From the NCBI GenBank assembly GCA_022376515.1, contig WTXI01000034.1, positions 124,001-188,000 of the forward strand: 64,000 nucleotides of DNA, read 5' to 3'. Below are positions 45,579 through 56,835 of this stretch, in pieces. A program made the position numbers and the translations under genes. The stretch is from Lactifluus volemus (lineage: Eukaryota > Basidiomycota > Agaricomycetes > Russulales > Russulaceae). The notes under the pieces are model-generated. The model was given only the letters and a program-made list of their open reading frames with translations, had not been told where the DNA came from and searched no databases. Numbering within the stretch: the first letter of the stretch is position 1; every line of letters starts with the position of its first letter.

Positions 45579-46897
45579 TGACTCAAATCAGGGGTTAAAT
45601 AACTCACGAGTTCCGACTTGGGAACCGAAACTGAACATAGACAAACAACAAGATGGATTTCGTCAAACACGGATAGAGAAACCCACGTCGAGCCGGTTGA
45701 AGGCTTGGTGTCATCAGGGTCTTCCGATACGAGATGAAAGTAATTGACAATTGCCGCATAAAGACTTCCACGCACGAGCTCTACTTGGTAGTCGTGGACC
45801 AGGACGCATTCCAGGAAGCTTTGCAACCATATTGTCATTCAGACGACAGTGTACCTGAGGGCGAATGCGACCCTAGGAGTTGCTGGCTACACTAGCCTTC
45901 TCGCAGTTGGTAATGAGTGACAACACTCCCGAGAGTAGTACGGCGCTGGAATCGGTCACTCTCCCGAGCGGGTAATGGGCGGTAATTCGTGCAGCAAGTC
46001 AGATGCTAGTAGGATCGTTTCTCGTCAGTCCCCTTTCACACGCTGATGAGGTATCTCTGTTGTCGGTCAAGATTCTCAATCTTCTCACCAGATCACCAGC
46101 CTCTGTCAGTCTAGCGACTTTGCTTGAACGCAGACTCGGAGCATATAATAGTACCATTAACTGCTAGACACCGAAACCCTTTGCAGGTGATACAGCTGAG
46201 AACGATGAGGACAAGTTCACTGGCGCCAAGGCCCTGGAGTCCGATATCATACCACCTGCCAGTGGCTTGTCCCAGGCTGTGCGAATCACTGTCCTCGATC
46301 TTCTTGCACAAAATACACGACCAGGGTCATCATATCCCAATATCATGCATTTCCTTCTCTACCAACATACAATAATTTGAGGATCTGCATGCTCTTGAGC
46401 CCAAAGAACACGGATAGACTGTTCTCCCTTTTTGGGTCAGAAGATGCACCTGGAGACTGGAGTCATGTGCCAACGGATAACTTACTTTGGCGCAACGAAT
46501 GTCGCTTACTAGTTTAGCGTGAACGTAGCTTGAACAGACGCGGCAGTATAGCTGAATTGATTTCAGGGTCTATGCAATCAAATATTACCTGTTTGGGCTT
46601 GAGGCAAGCAAAAAACAATTTCAAAAAAAGAGCCAGGGGAAAGGGATGCAGTGATCTCCGTCTCCGCGTCCGCTGCAATTCACGAGCTAAAGTATACAGT
46701 AACTGTACATTTAGTTCCAGTTTCGGAACTTATCCGTAAAGGTTTCCAGTACAGGCACACGTCATCACCATTTACCCGCCCGCTACTCTCGCGTGGCCAG
46801 CCCCACCATCGGCTGGTGTTTTCATCTCTAAAAATCCTCCCCCCCGGCCGGAAGACAAAAACACATAAAAAAGCTGGTGTAGTGAGTAATTCCTGCA

Positions 46898-47465
46898 ATG
46901 AGTCACCGTCATTCCACCCCTCATCCACCAGACTCTCCCCATCAGACTCGAGGAAGCTCTCCCGATTCTCCTATGCGTCAACTTTGCTATACGTGTAATA
47001 TGGGATTTCTCAATGGTCCCTATATCCCAAGCGATGGTACCGAGTCCCCAAACTCGGGGGTGGGAGACAACAATCCTGTCGATACAATTGACACAAGAAA
47101 TGCGACGCCGGTACAACGTGCTAAGGTACGATAGTGAAACTTTCTACAGCTTATTTTGGTAATCATACCTTTGCCAGAAATCAAAGCGAGACCATGAGCA
47201 AGATCTGGAAAGCAATGACAATCCTGATGACCACCCACCAAAGAGAAAACGTGTTACTGTTGATGAAGTTGACCTGGACACACTGACGAGGGAGATTCGC
47301 AAGCAGTGTCTTGCAGGGATTAAGGAGTATTTTGAACATGAAGTTAACCTGGACACACTGACGAGGGAGGTTAGCAAGCAATGCCTTGCAGGGATTAAGC
47401 AGCATCTTGAACAGGTGGGTGTGGAGGTATCAGGGAGATTACGAACGAAAGCTGGAACACCTTGA
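46898..47465 (+). CDS. hypothetical protein with 25-residue tandem repeat, 2 exons
   Basis: Exons 46898-47125 and 47178-47465 give 171 residues. The N-terminus is Ser/Pro/His-rich (SHRHSTPHPPDSPHQTRGSS). A basic PPKRKRV stretch (possible nuclear signal) precedes two nearly identical 25-residue units (VDLDTLTREIRKQCLAGIKE and VNLDTLTREVSKQCLAGIKQ). A GTGGGT after the second unit could be a donor, in which case the true C-terminus lies elsewhere. The layout (Ser/Pro head, KRKR, helical repeat) resembles the N-terminal half of the DUF6698-like protein at 49.5-51 kb, so this may be a truncated relative; that is inference. Confidence 0.5.
47265..47414 (+). repeat. two tandem 75-bp units, in frame
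   Basis: Units 47265-47339 and 47340-47414 differ at about ten positions. The length is a multiple of three and lies wholly inside one exon, so each unit encodes 25 residues of one amphipathic helix pair. Confidence 0.9.
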
Positions 47466-49539
47466 ACAAACTATGTGTAATCCTTGTACGATTTTGAATG
47501 GGAACAACTTCCTTCTTCGCTGATGTTCTTGGAGTGAGCCCTTCTTCGTTCGAATCGGTTTCCCTCATGCGGTACACGCTTGGCAGACATTTTTCCTCTT
47601 CGTCACTGTCATGTATACCATGGAGATCCGTATCGTCAATTGTGCTGGCGTCGGTCTCGACGCGTATTTGTTTGCCGGTCGACGATTCTGCGACCGGAGA
47701 TGACGATGACATGGGGAAATCGAAACGAGTCACTTATCGATAACTCGAGCAACGTTCTCCCGTTCGCCCGCGGACGAACGCTTGGCCTCTGTCACGTAGG
47801 CCAACTTATTCGTTTCTGTTCAACTTTTTATTATCTTCGTGCGTTCTCCGCCTCTCTTCCGCTTTGAGCCCGTATATGACTTATCGTGCAGATGGATACA
47901 GCCTGTCATTCTTTGTTCCGTTCTTTTTCATGCCATTTTGCTCGGCATAAAAGCCTCTCGCACCCTCACTCTCTTCAGTCCAAACGCATCGCCTCCTCAA
48001 ATTGTGGGGTTCTTTCATCCATAGGAAGACTACGCCATTTTTTCCCGCTTCACATTCTTTAGGCATATCCTTCATATTTTGTCGCCCTTCGCGTACTAAC
48101 GTATGCCACAGCATTGAAGCTTTCGCACGTATGTGCGTCTCTGGATTGATTCTTGGCCCGGATGTCCCCATCAGTGCCGTCTTCTCTTCTCTCCTGATGC
48201 GCAACACGGGGCATCCCATGACAGCCACGCCAATTGTCTGTCCCGCCCCAATGACCTCCACTTACTCCACGAACCTCAGATGCAAATGCGCAAAGCATGG
48301 GTCCCCACCCTCAGATCCGAGATGAACCCCAACGCCGCCAGAAATCTGGTAATATTCTGTCGTTGTGCCCTCACTAGCTTTGACAGGGAACACTACACAC
48401 CAATTGGGATCGCCGCCGCAGTCGCCTTTGAAAAGGGAAAGAAGTCCAACACACCGAGAGTCCTCTTGGGTTAACAGTTGCGGCACTCGACGCCGATCTA
48501 GCTGCGTTAGACACCGGTATCTCCCTTACCCAACCCATGCCAATCAGCCTCCTCGCCTCCTCTCCCCAAACCCCAAACCCCACAGCCGTCTCAGTCATAC
48601 TCAAACCCAGCCCACACCCGGGCCGATCCCTCTCGCTCTCTTTCAGACAGACTGCTGACAACCTTCTCTCCTTGAACAGGAACCTGATAATCTGGATATC
48701 CTGGCCCCCCAAGACTTCTCACTAGTTGACTTCGCACGAGCCAACACCTCACAAACACGATCGCTATGGGCTGCCACCCGCCCAACCATCGAGAGCCCCA
48801 CGCCATCAACTACCAACGGCAAGCAGCAAACGCCACCGCCACCGACATGGGGCGCCCACGCAAAATGTAGCATTTGTGAGTGGTCCCTACTATCCGGAGA
48901 GTTTACCCTTCTCCCTCAATGTGATCGATCACAAAGCCACCGAAGCTCAGTATCGTCGATGTGATCGTGGACATCACCACCTCCAACTTGAAGCTCTGGC
49001 AGCACACTGCGAAGCTCGGGACCGGACGATATCGAAATACCCATTGTGAGCATGGTCCATGCCGCTTCTCATGTTCTTTGATTCCCTTGATTCCCCTTCG
49101 GCCCCCTGCATCCCCTTTGAGGATGGCTTCGACGGTCCATTGTCAGTCGTGCTGGCGTCAGGTGCTGGCGCTAGCGACCGGCACTATTGCGTGGTGTCCC
49201 GAGGCTGTTGATTTATTCTCTCCCCATTTGGAGCAATCGTCAATTACGATACTTCTTATGTTTGTTGTCTCACCCTTTTAGACAGTTTTACTTAATCTTT
49301 CTCCCACTGGGGGTGTGACCACAACTCATGGATCGAACATGACCGTCCCAGCAGCAGGAGCAGCCGTAGCGTCGAGAATGCTGTTCTCGACGTGACGCCG
49401 TTATCACACCTATTTCTACCTTTGATTTGTGTGCCGCGTTTTCCCTCAGTCGAGTCATTCCCGACTTGGAGCCTCATCAATGCAGTTTGATTGAGATCAA
49501 TCCATGTCAATAGTTATTGTATTTTGCTACTACAAAAGA
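47466..49539. other. no convincing gene (about 2.1 kb)
   Basis: A minus-strand frame at 47395-47733 (acidic, Ser-rich, start MTRFDFPMSSSS) and Pro/Ser-rich plus-strand frames at 48.1-48.9 kb are open but have no family motif. The plus-strand pieces LTVAALDADLAALDTGISL and NLDILAPQDFSLVDFARAN might be exons of a lost gene. Confidence 0.3.
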
Positions 49540-50952
49540 TCAAACTTCTTCTTCATCAGCTTCAAGCATCTCCATAGCCATCCTCAGACCACTGCTTATC
49601 TCCTGACCCTGAGCAGCCAAGCCTGAATTTGAGTTAGGAAAAATGACCCTATCCCACTCCCTAAAGACGTTAAGAATGCTCTTCTTCCTTTGCCGGAGCC
49701 CTGTCATGAGTATCCTAAGGTACATATCAAAATCGTTTGCATAATGTATGCCAGTATTGTTGCCAACGCGTTGTAGAAAGTTATCTGATGAAAGTGCCCA
49801 TCGAGACTGACAAAGACATTTAAGTGGCACAATCAAAAAAATAAACAGCGATGGTACAGACCAAAATAACAGCGCTTGCTATAGCACCTGGTGTGGTGTG
49901 TCGAATGCCATGCTTTTGAGCCATGGTGTCCGTCCTTGGATGTGAGGGGAACCCATTCATCAACTCCTTGGCCGATGTTGGACCTCGAATAATGGCAACA
50001 TAAACCTGGAAACTGATGATCAATCAATGATGTTAGGAGAGTAATTATATCACTCGCCCGCATAAGGATGGGGTTTAGAAAAGCTGTCTTTAAATCGAAT
50101 GAACCAGAGTAGTCTTTGTGGAGGATTTCGACATCAAGATTTGAGAAGGTACCACTACCCTCGCCGTTGTCAACCCATCCAATACGATCACGAAACTTCT
50201 CGTTTCGTAACTGAGGATTGGAATAATGCAGATCGGAGTCCTTCACGGATGGCCCAAAGAGTACAGCACATTGACCACGGAGGCGGCTTGCAGTATTCGA
50301 ACGCTGCGACTTCATTGCACCCGAAAACTGATCGGGGGTGTACATTAGTAATCATGCCACGCGCAAACCAGTGGACTCACCGCCTTTGCAACCCATGGCT
50401 CAAATACTTCACTAGCCTCCATTCCCAAAACCTCCCTGATCTCTCGCAGCTGGCCTTGAATCATGTTGTCAGTACTCTCAAAGCGCTCACTCTCATCCGA
50501 AGTCGGGTCAAATTCCACCGAAAATAACTTCTCGGCATTGTCGTCATGTTGAAGCCACAGCGAATGAAGGATGGCAAACTGATGGCCTGCTTGGATGACC
50601 TTATCTTCCTTTGCCCCATCATTTCCACCATCGTGGTCTTTACTATTGGACCGACGCCTCTTAGAGGGTGGTGCGTCAGTATTGGATCCATCCTCTTCGA
50701 GATTTGTAATAAGGGCAAGCTTTCTGCGCAGGGCTTGTACCTCGGCCAGAGCCTCATTTTTTTCAAACTCAAAGAAGCGAGCAACCTTTTGTCATATCAC
50801 AGTTACATGGTGAGTGGCTAGTAATTCACTAACTTATCCAATCCACTCACTTTAATCAGCTTCGATGGAGTTGTGGTGACACTTAGGGAAATCTCGGGAG
50901 ACGGGGATCGAGTTGGCGATGGTGAATGAAATCGTCGAGATAACGAGCGCAT
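49540..50952 (-). CDS. DUF6698-like Agaricomycete orphan protein, 5 exons
   Basis: Exons (right to left): 50851-50952, 50381-50785, 50058-50327, 49862-50005, 49540-49806; 395 residues, all in phase. A Ser/Pro/Arg head (MRSLSRRFHSPSPTRSPSPE) leads into a short coiled coil (FFEFEKNEALAEVQALRRKL), a basic SKRRRS patch and a globular part. That part has QCAVLFGP, SFDLKTAFLNPILMRVYVAI, GPTSAKELMNGFPSHPRTDT and TPGAIASAVILSRWALSSD, and the tail is acidic (EMLEADEEEV). The order of TPGAIA, the alternating hydrophobic helix and the Trp-containing end resembles DUF6698 proteins, an expanded family in basidiomycetes with no known function. Intron 50006-50057 uses a GC donor. The promoter contains a 53-bp tandem duplication. 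Confidence 0.7.
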
Positions 50953-51040
50953 TCTGAGTTAAGTGTTTAGTGAATGGACTTGACACTGGTGCTGTTTATA
51001 TTCTTTCCTGTGAGTAGTACTACTCCGAGTCTCCGAGTCC

Positions 51041-51146
51041 ACATGATGACGGAGATACTACCAGCAATTCAGTATGTCCCTTATGTCCATCCCACATGAT
51101 GATGGAGATACTACCAGCAATTCAGTATGTCCCTTATGTCCATCCC
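51041..51146. repeat. 53-bp tandem duplication upstream of the DUF6698-like gene
   Basis: 51041-51093 and 51094-51146 are identical except for one base (GATGACGGAG versus GATGATGGAG). The pair ends about 90 bp before the divergent start codon at 50952. Confidence 0.95.
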
Positions 51147-52082
51147 TCTGAGATTCTGATGCCATGCCTTTACCTTTCATCTCTTGGCCATCTTTGAGCT
51201 CTGTCCAGCATCACTCAAAGCCAATTTACTTCTCAACAACTGCTCTTCACTCGCGGGTTCCCTTCCGTGACTTACAGTCAGTGGTACCCCTCACTAGGAT
51301 CGCCAGATCTCCGTTCCAATCGGCTCCGTCACCGCCAATTCACACCAATCCTCGTTTTCCTCCAATGGGCCTCATTCTCATTGTCCTTTCCCTGCTCACC
51401 TCGCACCACCTTGATTCACCTGCCTTGTTCTGTCCATCAAGTTTATTTTACATTTTCTGCCGCCCTCTTCAGCCGTCTTGCAAGCCCCTGATCGCCGTCC
51501 CAACCTCGCCCCCGTTGCACGCGCCACAACATCGGTGCCTCCGGCATAGACAAATTCACTGCGGCCAATATCTCCTTTGACAGGTTATTTTTTCTCTTTT
51601 GTTAGTTTCATATACGAGGCGGCATTCTGAGGACGCCGCGGCGCCACCGACACCACTGATCTCATGTTACCGCCTGATGGCTCCATTACTCCCCTGGTGT
51701 ATTTTCTTCCGGCCTTGGCCTTTCCCGTCCACTCCCCAAAGCCTGAGGCAGTTGGGACAGCGGTTCCTTGTAACTGACATTTCAATTATAAGACCCAATT
51801 GCGGTGAGTGAATTTGCATCTTTCCTCCTAGCCATCTGACTCCCATCTTGACAAGTCTCTCCTTTCTCCCTCTTCCCGCTCTGCCTTGTTCCACCTCCTC
51901 TTTTCCATTCTCGCCATAATCCTTGTTTGCTTTGTAAGTTCCTGGCTTGTTCATGTCTTTCTTTCCTTCAGCTTATACCATGTGACATTGCTTTGTTGTA
52001 GCTTCTCCACTACTTGTGTTATTTTCGCTAAGAAAGTACAGGGGGCAGCCCACAAGATAAGGAAAAGAGTACAGTGGAGCAT
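51147..52082. other. no convincing gene (about 0.9 kb)
   Basis: C/T-rich sequence with open but low-complexity frames; nothing with a motif. The region may include a decayed promoter or LTR of the neighbouring copia fragment, but no repeat pair was found. Confidence 0.3.
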
Positions 52083-52749
52083 CTACGACACGGAGAAAAT
52101 GTTGCGTATGAGGACATTCATAATTGGTGTGCGCTTACTGATAATGGTTATGGGTGTATCAGTCAACATAGCTGATATGTCGTCTTGATCTTCTTCATAT
52201 ACAGCCCACGCGCTCGCGATTTCGTCCCCCAGATCGACCGTTGTAGCGGCGTCATCTTCGCCTTGGACCATTGACCAGGCCTCAAAATCTTCCGGCTGAA
52301 CTTCAACTGTCGTCGCACCGCCTTTCGCTCCGCGGTTCTTGGGTCCTTGACCCTCTTTTCCGCCCCCTTTTGCAGCAATCGACCTTCACGTGGCCGCGCT
52401 TCTTGCAATTGAAGCATTCGATATCGCGTTTCTTCTGCTTTGGCTTCTGGGCTGATACTACGAAAGATTCGTCTCCGGGGTCGGTCCCCCTTTTCACGAT
52501 GCGATGGTTATATTCGTCTTGCCCAAGACGAATGACTGTTGCCGCCGTAACGTCGTTGCCGCTAATAACTGCGGTGGCGGCAATGGCATTGATAACGCCC
52601 TCATATGAGTCGGGGAGCGATCCCAACAGGATAGAGGCATATTCCTCATCTGTGATCGTCTTCCCCATAGCAGCAAGCTGCTGGCGCAAATCAGCCAGCC
52701 GCTCAAAATGCATGCGTACGTTCCCGTGTCTACCCATAACCATTATCAC
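52083..52749 (-). mobile_element. Ty1/copia Gag fragment (UBN2 domain plus zinc knuckle)
   Basis: The minus strand encodes the second half of a copia Gag: HFERLADLRQQLAAMGKTIT, SILLGSLPDSYEGVINAI and the CCHC knuckle CFNCKKRGHVKVDC, then, after a frameshift, AWAVYEEDQDDI near the Gag-protease boundary. The N-terminal Gag, protease, integrase and reverse transcriptase are absent. The fragment abuts the captured L1 exon on its right, in the opposite orientation. Confidence 0.88.
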
Positions 52750-52778
52750 TTACTTCTATTTGACTCATTATTACGTAG

Positions 52779-52968
52779 GTTGCTGAAGTCGACTCTCTGA
52801 ACACGACATATGAGCTTGTCATCAAGACAGCTTTGCTAGGGGGTTCAGTCATCTCTAAAGGAGTCTCCCTCCCCAAGGAGCCGATACCAAAGGCCAAAGA
52901 TAAGCTACTCGTCTTTGCTGAAGGGAGGGACGCGGAAGAAGCCAAAAGGGCTGGTGACAATATAGTTG
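52779..52968 (+). pseudogene. single captured exon of mitochondrial ribosomal protein L1 (uL1m)
   Basis: One 190-nt exon with an intact acceptor (TTACGTAG) and donor (GTGAGC) encodes LNTTYELVIKTALLGGSVIS and AKDKLLVFAEGRDAEEAKRA, which are sequences of the L1 ribosomal protein of fungal mitochondria. The family continues with GxPELI and the RNA-binding C-terminal half. Here the next sequence is unrelated, and no upstream L1 exon is present. There is no stop or frameshift within the exon, so capture may be recent or the exon may still be spliced into something. Confidence 0.85.
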
Positions 52969-53037
52969 GTGAGCAGAGCTTGTTGTATTCGTTGTTTCCT
53001 GTTGACCCCCTCTCTCGTCAGGGCCATTTCTCAATGC

Positions 53038-53860
53038 CTTGGCCTCGAACTGGAACAGGACGTACTTTGGCATGTCAATCATGAACGTGAATCGCGATGC
53101 GCATGGGGACGTCGACTTGGTATTGTGCTCATCAACATCGTCTCTAATCCCGAGGTGGCTGCGGTCACGGGCATTAAGAATTTGCAGACGCGCATCACGC
53201 ACAACGATGGAGGGAGCTGGAAACAGTTGATCGTTCCCAACAATGATTCGCACGGCCAGCCGTATGCCTGTCAAAGTGCGGTACGTGCCTCATTACGCAT
53301 TCAAAGAGATCCTGTGGTGACAATTGAGACAGGCTTTCTCGCTTCATGCCCACGGATATATGAACGAGTGGACCCTCGCGCGACATTTAGCAGTCCCTCC
53401 GTGGGTTGATAATAGCCATTGGCAATGTGGGCGAGAAACTCACACTTTATGTAGAGAGCGACACGTTCTTGAGCTGCGATGCCGCCGATGCGGGCTTCGC
53501 GTGGGAAGAGGTTCACAAGGATGCGCACCTCTGGGAGTTCGGTGACTCCGGCTTGATGCTCGTCATGGCGAACGATGAATAACAACCAACGGACAACGTC
53601 TCGTTCACGACCGACGAGGGCCTCAACTGGCGCGAGTATAAATTCACGGATGAGAAGTTCTGTGTGCGCACGAAAGTAACCATGCCGTCAGACATTACCA
53701 CTGACTCTTGCCGTGGTGACACGATGTACTGGTATGAGCGTACGCCCCACAGACGCATCCTACATTTGTCTTGTGAAGACGGTGAACAGCCAGATCGTGG
53801 CCGCTGACATCTCTGCCCTGGAATGGCCGGTGCTCTTCACTATCCCGTCGTTCCCACATT
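53038..53860 (+). pseudogene. fragment of a VPS10/sortilin-type vacuolar sorting receptor
   Basis: Plus-strand frames give YFGMSIMNVNRDAHGDVD, then [78 protein letters not shown] and [20 protein letters not shown], ending near FTTDEGLNWREYKFTDEK. These belong to the luminal ten-bladed domain of VPS10 receptors, which sort hydrolases from the late Golgi. At least two frameshifts (near 53110 and 53403) and an in-frame TAA at about 53581 break the gene. One intron-like gap with good sites (53281-53332) remains, so it came from DNA, not mRNA. Start, transmembrane segment and tail are missing. Confidence 0.88.
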
Positions 53861-53954
53861 ATGTATACTATCACAATTTGAATATATCAATTTGAAACAT
53901 CACTACGATTTGAAATAGATAATTTGAAAGTGTGCACGTGAGTGAGGGCTAATT

Positions 53955-54425
53955 ATGGGATGGGTGACCGACCTGATAACCACTGATAATCACCGATTAG
54001 TCCAATTACCCTAATTAGCTTGATTAGTCAGATAACAACTGACCACGCTGATAACCACTGACAATGCTGATGATTCTGATGATGTTGATTACCACTAATT
54101 ACAATGATAACCACTGACCATGTTGGTGATGTTAATTACCACTAATCATGGTGATGACCACTGACAACCCTGATCATGCTCTTTGCCACTAATCACAGTG
54201 ATAACCACTGACAATGTTGATTACGTTGATTACTACTAATCATGGTGGTAAGCACTGACAATAGTCACAATACTGATTGGCCTGATTAACACCAATCACG
54301 GTGATAACACTGATCAGACTGATTGCCACTAATCGCAGTGATAACATCATGTTAGCAAGATAACACTGAGTATTATGATAAGCACTGATTACCACTAATT
54401 ATGGCAATAACCGCTTATATGTGAT
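53955..54425. repeat. degenerate minisatellite of GATAACCACTGA / TGATTACCACTAAT words
   Basis: For ~470 bp the sequence is built from two alternating words, roughly GATAACCACTGA(C/T)AATG and TGATTACCACTAATCA(C/T)GGT, with heavy drift and unit spacing of about 35-40 bp. A copy of TTATATGTGATTCTTGAA follows at about 54415 and again at about 54527. Confidence 0.85.
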
Positions 54426-55142
54426 TCTTGAAGCATATCACTGCCGTCAGGCAGTTGAGGACTCATCAGATCTAATTCATACTATAAGATCTGTCATGCT
54501 TATCACATATATCACAACAACATTGTCTTATATGTGATTCTTGAACCATATTGGTTGGATAACCTTCCCAAAATTCTGATGACCTTATATGCCCTTATAC
54601 GTCCATATGTCCACCGATATGCTAATCCCAATTTTTCCGACAATTTTTCTCTGGGTTCAGACTCATAGTCTCTCCTTTTAGGTCATACTTATACCCCGCT
54701 CCGTTTTAATTTGATTCGTTCCATTCGGGACCGTCGTTTATTATCCTAAGCAAACCTGTGGATGCACAGTCGTGATGTCTCCTGGCTACTTCCTCGCAAA
54801 AGAAAGTGACGGAGTGTACCCACACATTGATTTCATTTTTCGGCGTCATAGTGACCGTATGCTTTTTTCTCCATCTCAGACAGTCAGACTTCACTTGTAG
54901 GCCGTTCGAGGTCGTTAAAATCGCCCGTCCGAGTCTACTCGCAAGAGCCGGCATCCTGGACGCAGATGAGTTTCTTACCGCGAAGAGATGCTGCTAAGGA
55001 GTACAATCTCGCGCTCGCGCGGTTTGGTCGGCTTGCCTTTCTTGGCAAACAGCCAAATCGGCAGAGGCCGACTCGGAGTCATCATCAGTCATGGACCGGA
55101 TCCTTCTTCTCACCGTTCACTTCACCATCATAATCGCACATA

Positions 55143-55546
55143 ATGGGTGCCTACTACGACGAGATAGAAATCGAGGATATGGCTTGGGATGAGGAAAAGG
55201 GAGTTTTCCACTACCCTTGTCCGTGTGGCGACCGCTTCGAAATATCGCGCAAGCAACTTGCGAATTGCGAGGATGTCGCGACATGTCCCAGTTGCAGCCT
55301 TATAATACGTGTTATCTATGATCCAGTGCGTGGCATGTTGATCTTGTCGTAGAATTAAATACCGATTTTATCATGTCATAGCTGGACTTTGAGGATGAGC
55401 CCCCAGATGATGAGGATGCCGCCGTGAGTGAGGAAGAGGATGAAGAGGAGACGGATAGCGATAAGGACGATGTCTTCGAGGACGCGATGGACAAGTTGAC
55501 CATTTCCGACTCGGATGGGCCGAGGGCTATTGCCGCTGCTGCGTAG
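55143..55546 (+). CDS. DPH3: diphthamide biosynthesis protein 3 (CSL zinc finger), 2 exons
   Basis: Exons 55143-55325 and 55382-55546 give 115 residues. The DPH-type zinc finger is complete: [20 protein letters not shown], the CPCGDRF pair of cysteines and [13 protein letters not shown]. Dph3 is an electron donor for the Dph1-Dph2 radical-SAM step of diphthamide synthesis on eEF2, and it also supports Elongator as Kti11. Typical family members are about 82 residues. Here exon 2 adds a long acidic tail ([20 protein letters not shown]), common in fungal copies but long. The gene is convergent with DIB1. Confidence 0.95.
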
Positions 55547-55984
55547 TGAAAAGGCACGCCCGCATCACATTCGGTCTAAACCAAGCTACAAGGTGTCGAG
55601 GAGGTGAATTGTAGCTTAAGCAGGGCTGCGTTCGACGTGATTATCTTGTTTCGCATTCTTTAGTTCAGTTATATTTCAAGTTGCCTCATGACTTCACAGC
55701 TATCCTTGAAGAATCTCGTTACTCTTCTCATAGCCTAATCCCACTCACTGTACCTATGAATCCCTATAATCCTCCGTCACCTTACTGTACGAATCATAAG
55801 TTCCGTGGCCAGTTCCTGCGTGTGGCAAAGTGATGCTCTCATTCCAGGAAAAAATGTTGGTTCCCATTCACTGGCACGCTTTTAACGGGAGAAATGGATA
55901 CAAGACGTGATGTGATGATCAATTCAGGATACGGAGATACTTTACAGAAGGATAGATGACAACAGCGTAAAAACCGGTGGATCG

Positions 55985-56690
55985 TTAATACCTGTAGCGT
56001 GTAGAGTAGTCTTTTTGGTGCCCCGTCAGCGTACAGACCAGGTGGGGCAGACTCCAAGTGAAGACATACCCTTCGGAGAAACGACAAGACCGCGGCCCTT
56101 GGAAGCACCACGATAAACCGTCTCTATGATGTCAATCAACTTGCCGTGGCGTGAGTACGATGTCCTTTGAGAAGTGGAATACCGACCCACCTCTTGTTTG
56201 TTATCCATGGCCCAGTTACTGACACCGAGGAATGTTCTTAACTGGCGGCGTAGTTGACAAGAGGGCCCACTTACATTTTATTGTTGTTACCGGTCCCCAA
56301 ATCGATCATGATGTGCTTGTTGCTGGAGTTGGAGGGAATCAATTTCGATCAGGGAATCACCATGTGAGAAGCCACGCACCGATAGAAAAACATGACGGTG
56401 CACGGATCGTACAGCTCATACATCTGAGGTATGTAGGGTTAGCGTGGCACGGTTGAGATCGACGAGAAGACCCAGACCTTGTTAAAGTCCGGTACCTCTG
56501 TAATGTCGCAGAGGTAAATGACGGCAAAGTTCTGCACCTTCTCAGCGACAGAGTAGAGGGTCTCGTCCATCACCATGCACTGAGTGTCCCAGTCATGACC
56601 GAAGCGAATGACAACGACACGGTCCTCTTCGGATTTGATTGCCTCGTCGACATGCCAACCAGAGGGGAGGTGAGGCAGGAAATAGGACAT
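55985..56690 (-). CDS. DIB1: U5 snRNP thioredoxin-like protein Dim1/DIB1, 6 exons
   Basis: Exons (right to left): 56478-56690, 56380-56423, 56275-56322, 56191-56218, 56070-56139, 55985-56010; 142 residues, exactly the family length. The sequence is almost invariant: [93 protein letters not shown] and the C-terminus DYSTRYRY. Dib1 sits in the U4/U6.U5 tri-snRNP and must leave before activation of the spliceosome. The gene is head-to-head with PPIH. Confidence 0.97.
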
Positions 56691-56835
56691 CCTTGATGGC
56701 AAGAAGTGGTGTGTGGATCAAAGGATGCTAGCGGCAGCTCACGGCGGCAGATTACTAGTAGCGTGCACTTGCCAACTTGGCGAAACCCCGGACCCGGCGC
56801 GTCCCCTTTTGACTTACCACGATTGTACCATCACG
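56691..56835. promoter_or_regulatory. 145-bp bidirectional promoter between DIB1 and PPIH
   Basis: The two start codons are only 145 bp apart. No TATA box is visible in either direction, as is usual for housekeeping promoters. Confidence 0.6.

Noticed and set aside
54706..54997. Short frames on both strands before DPH3
   Set aside because: They overlap each other, have no motif, and no splice partner was found.
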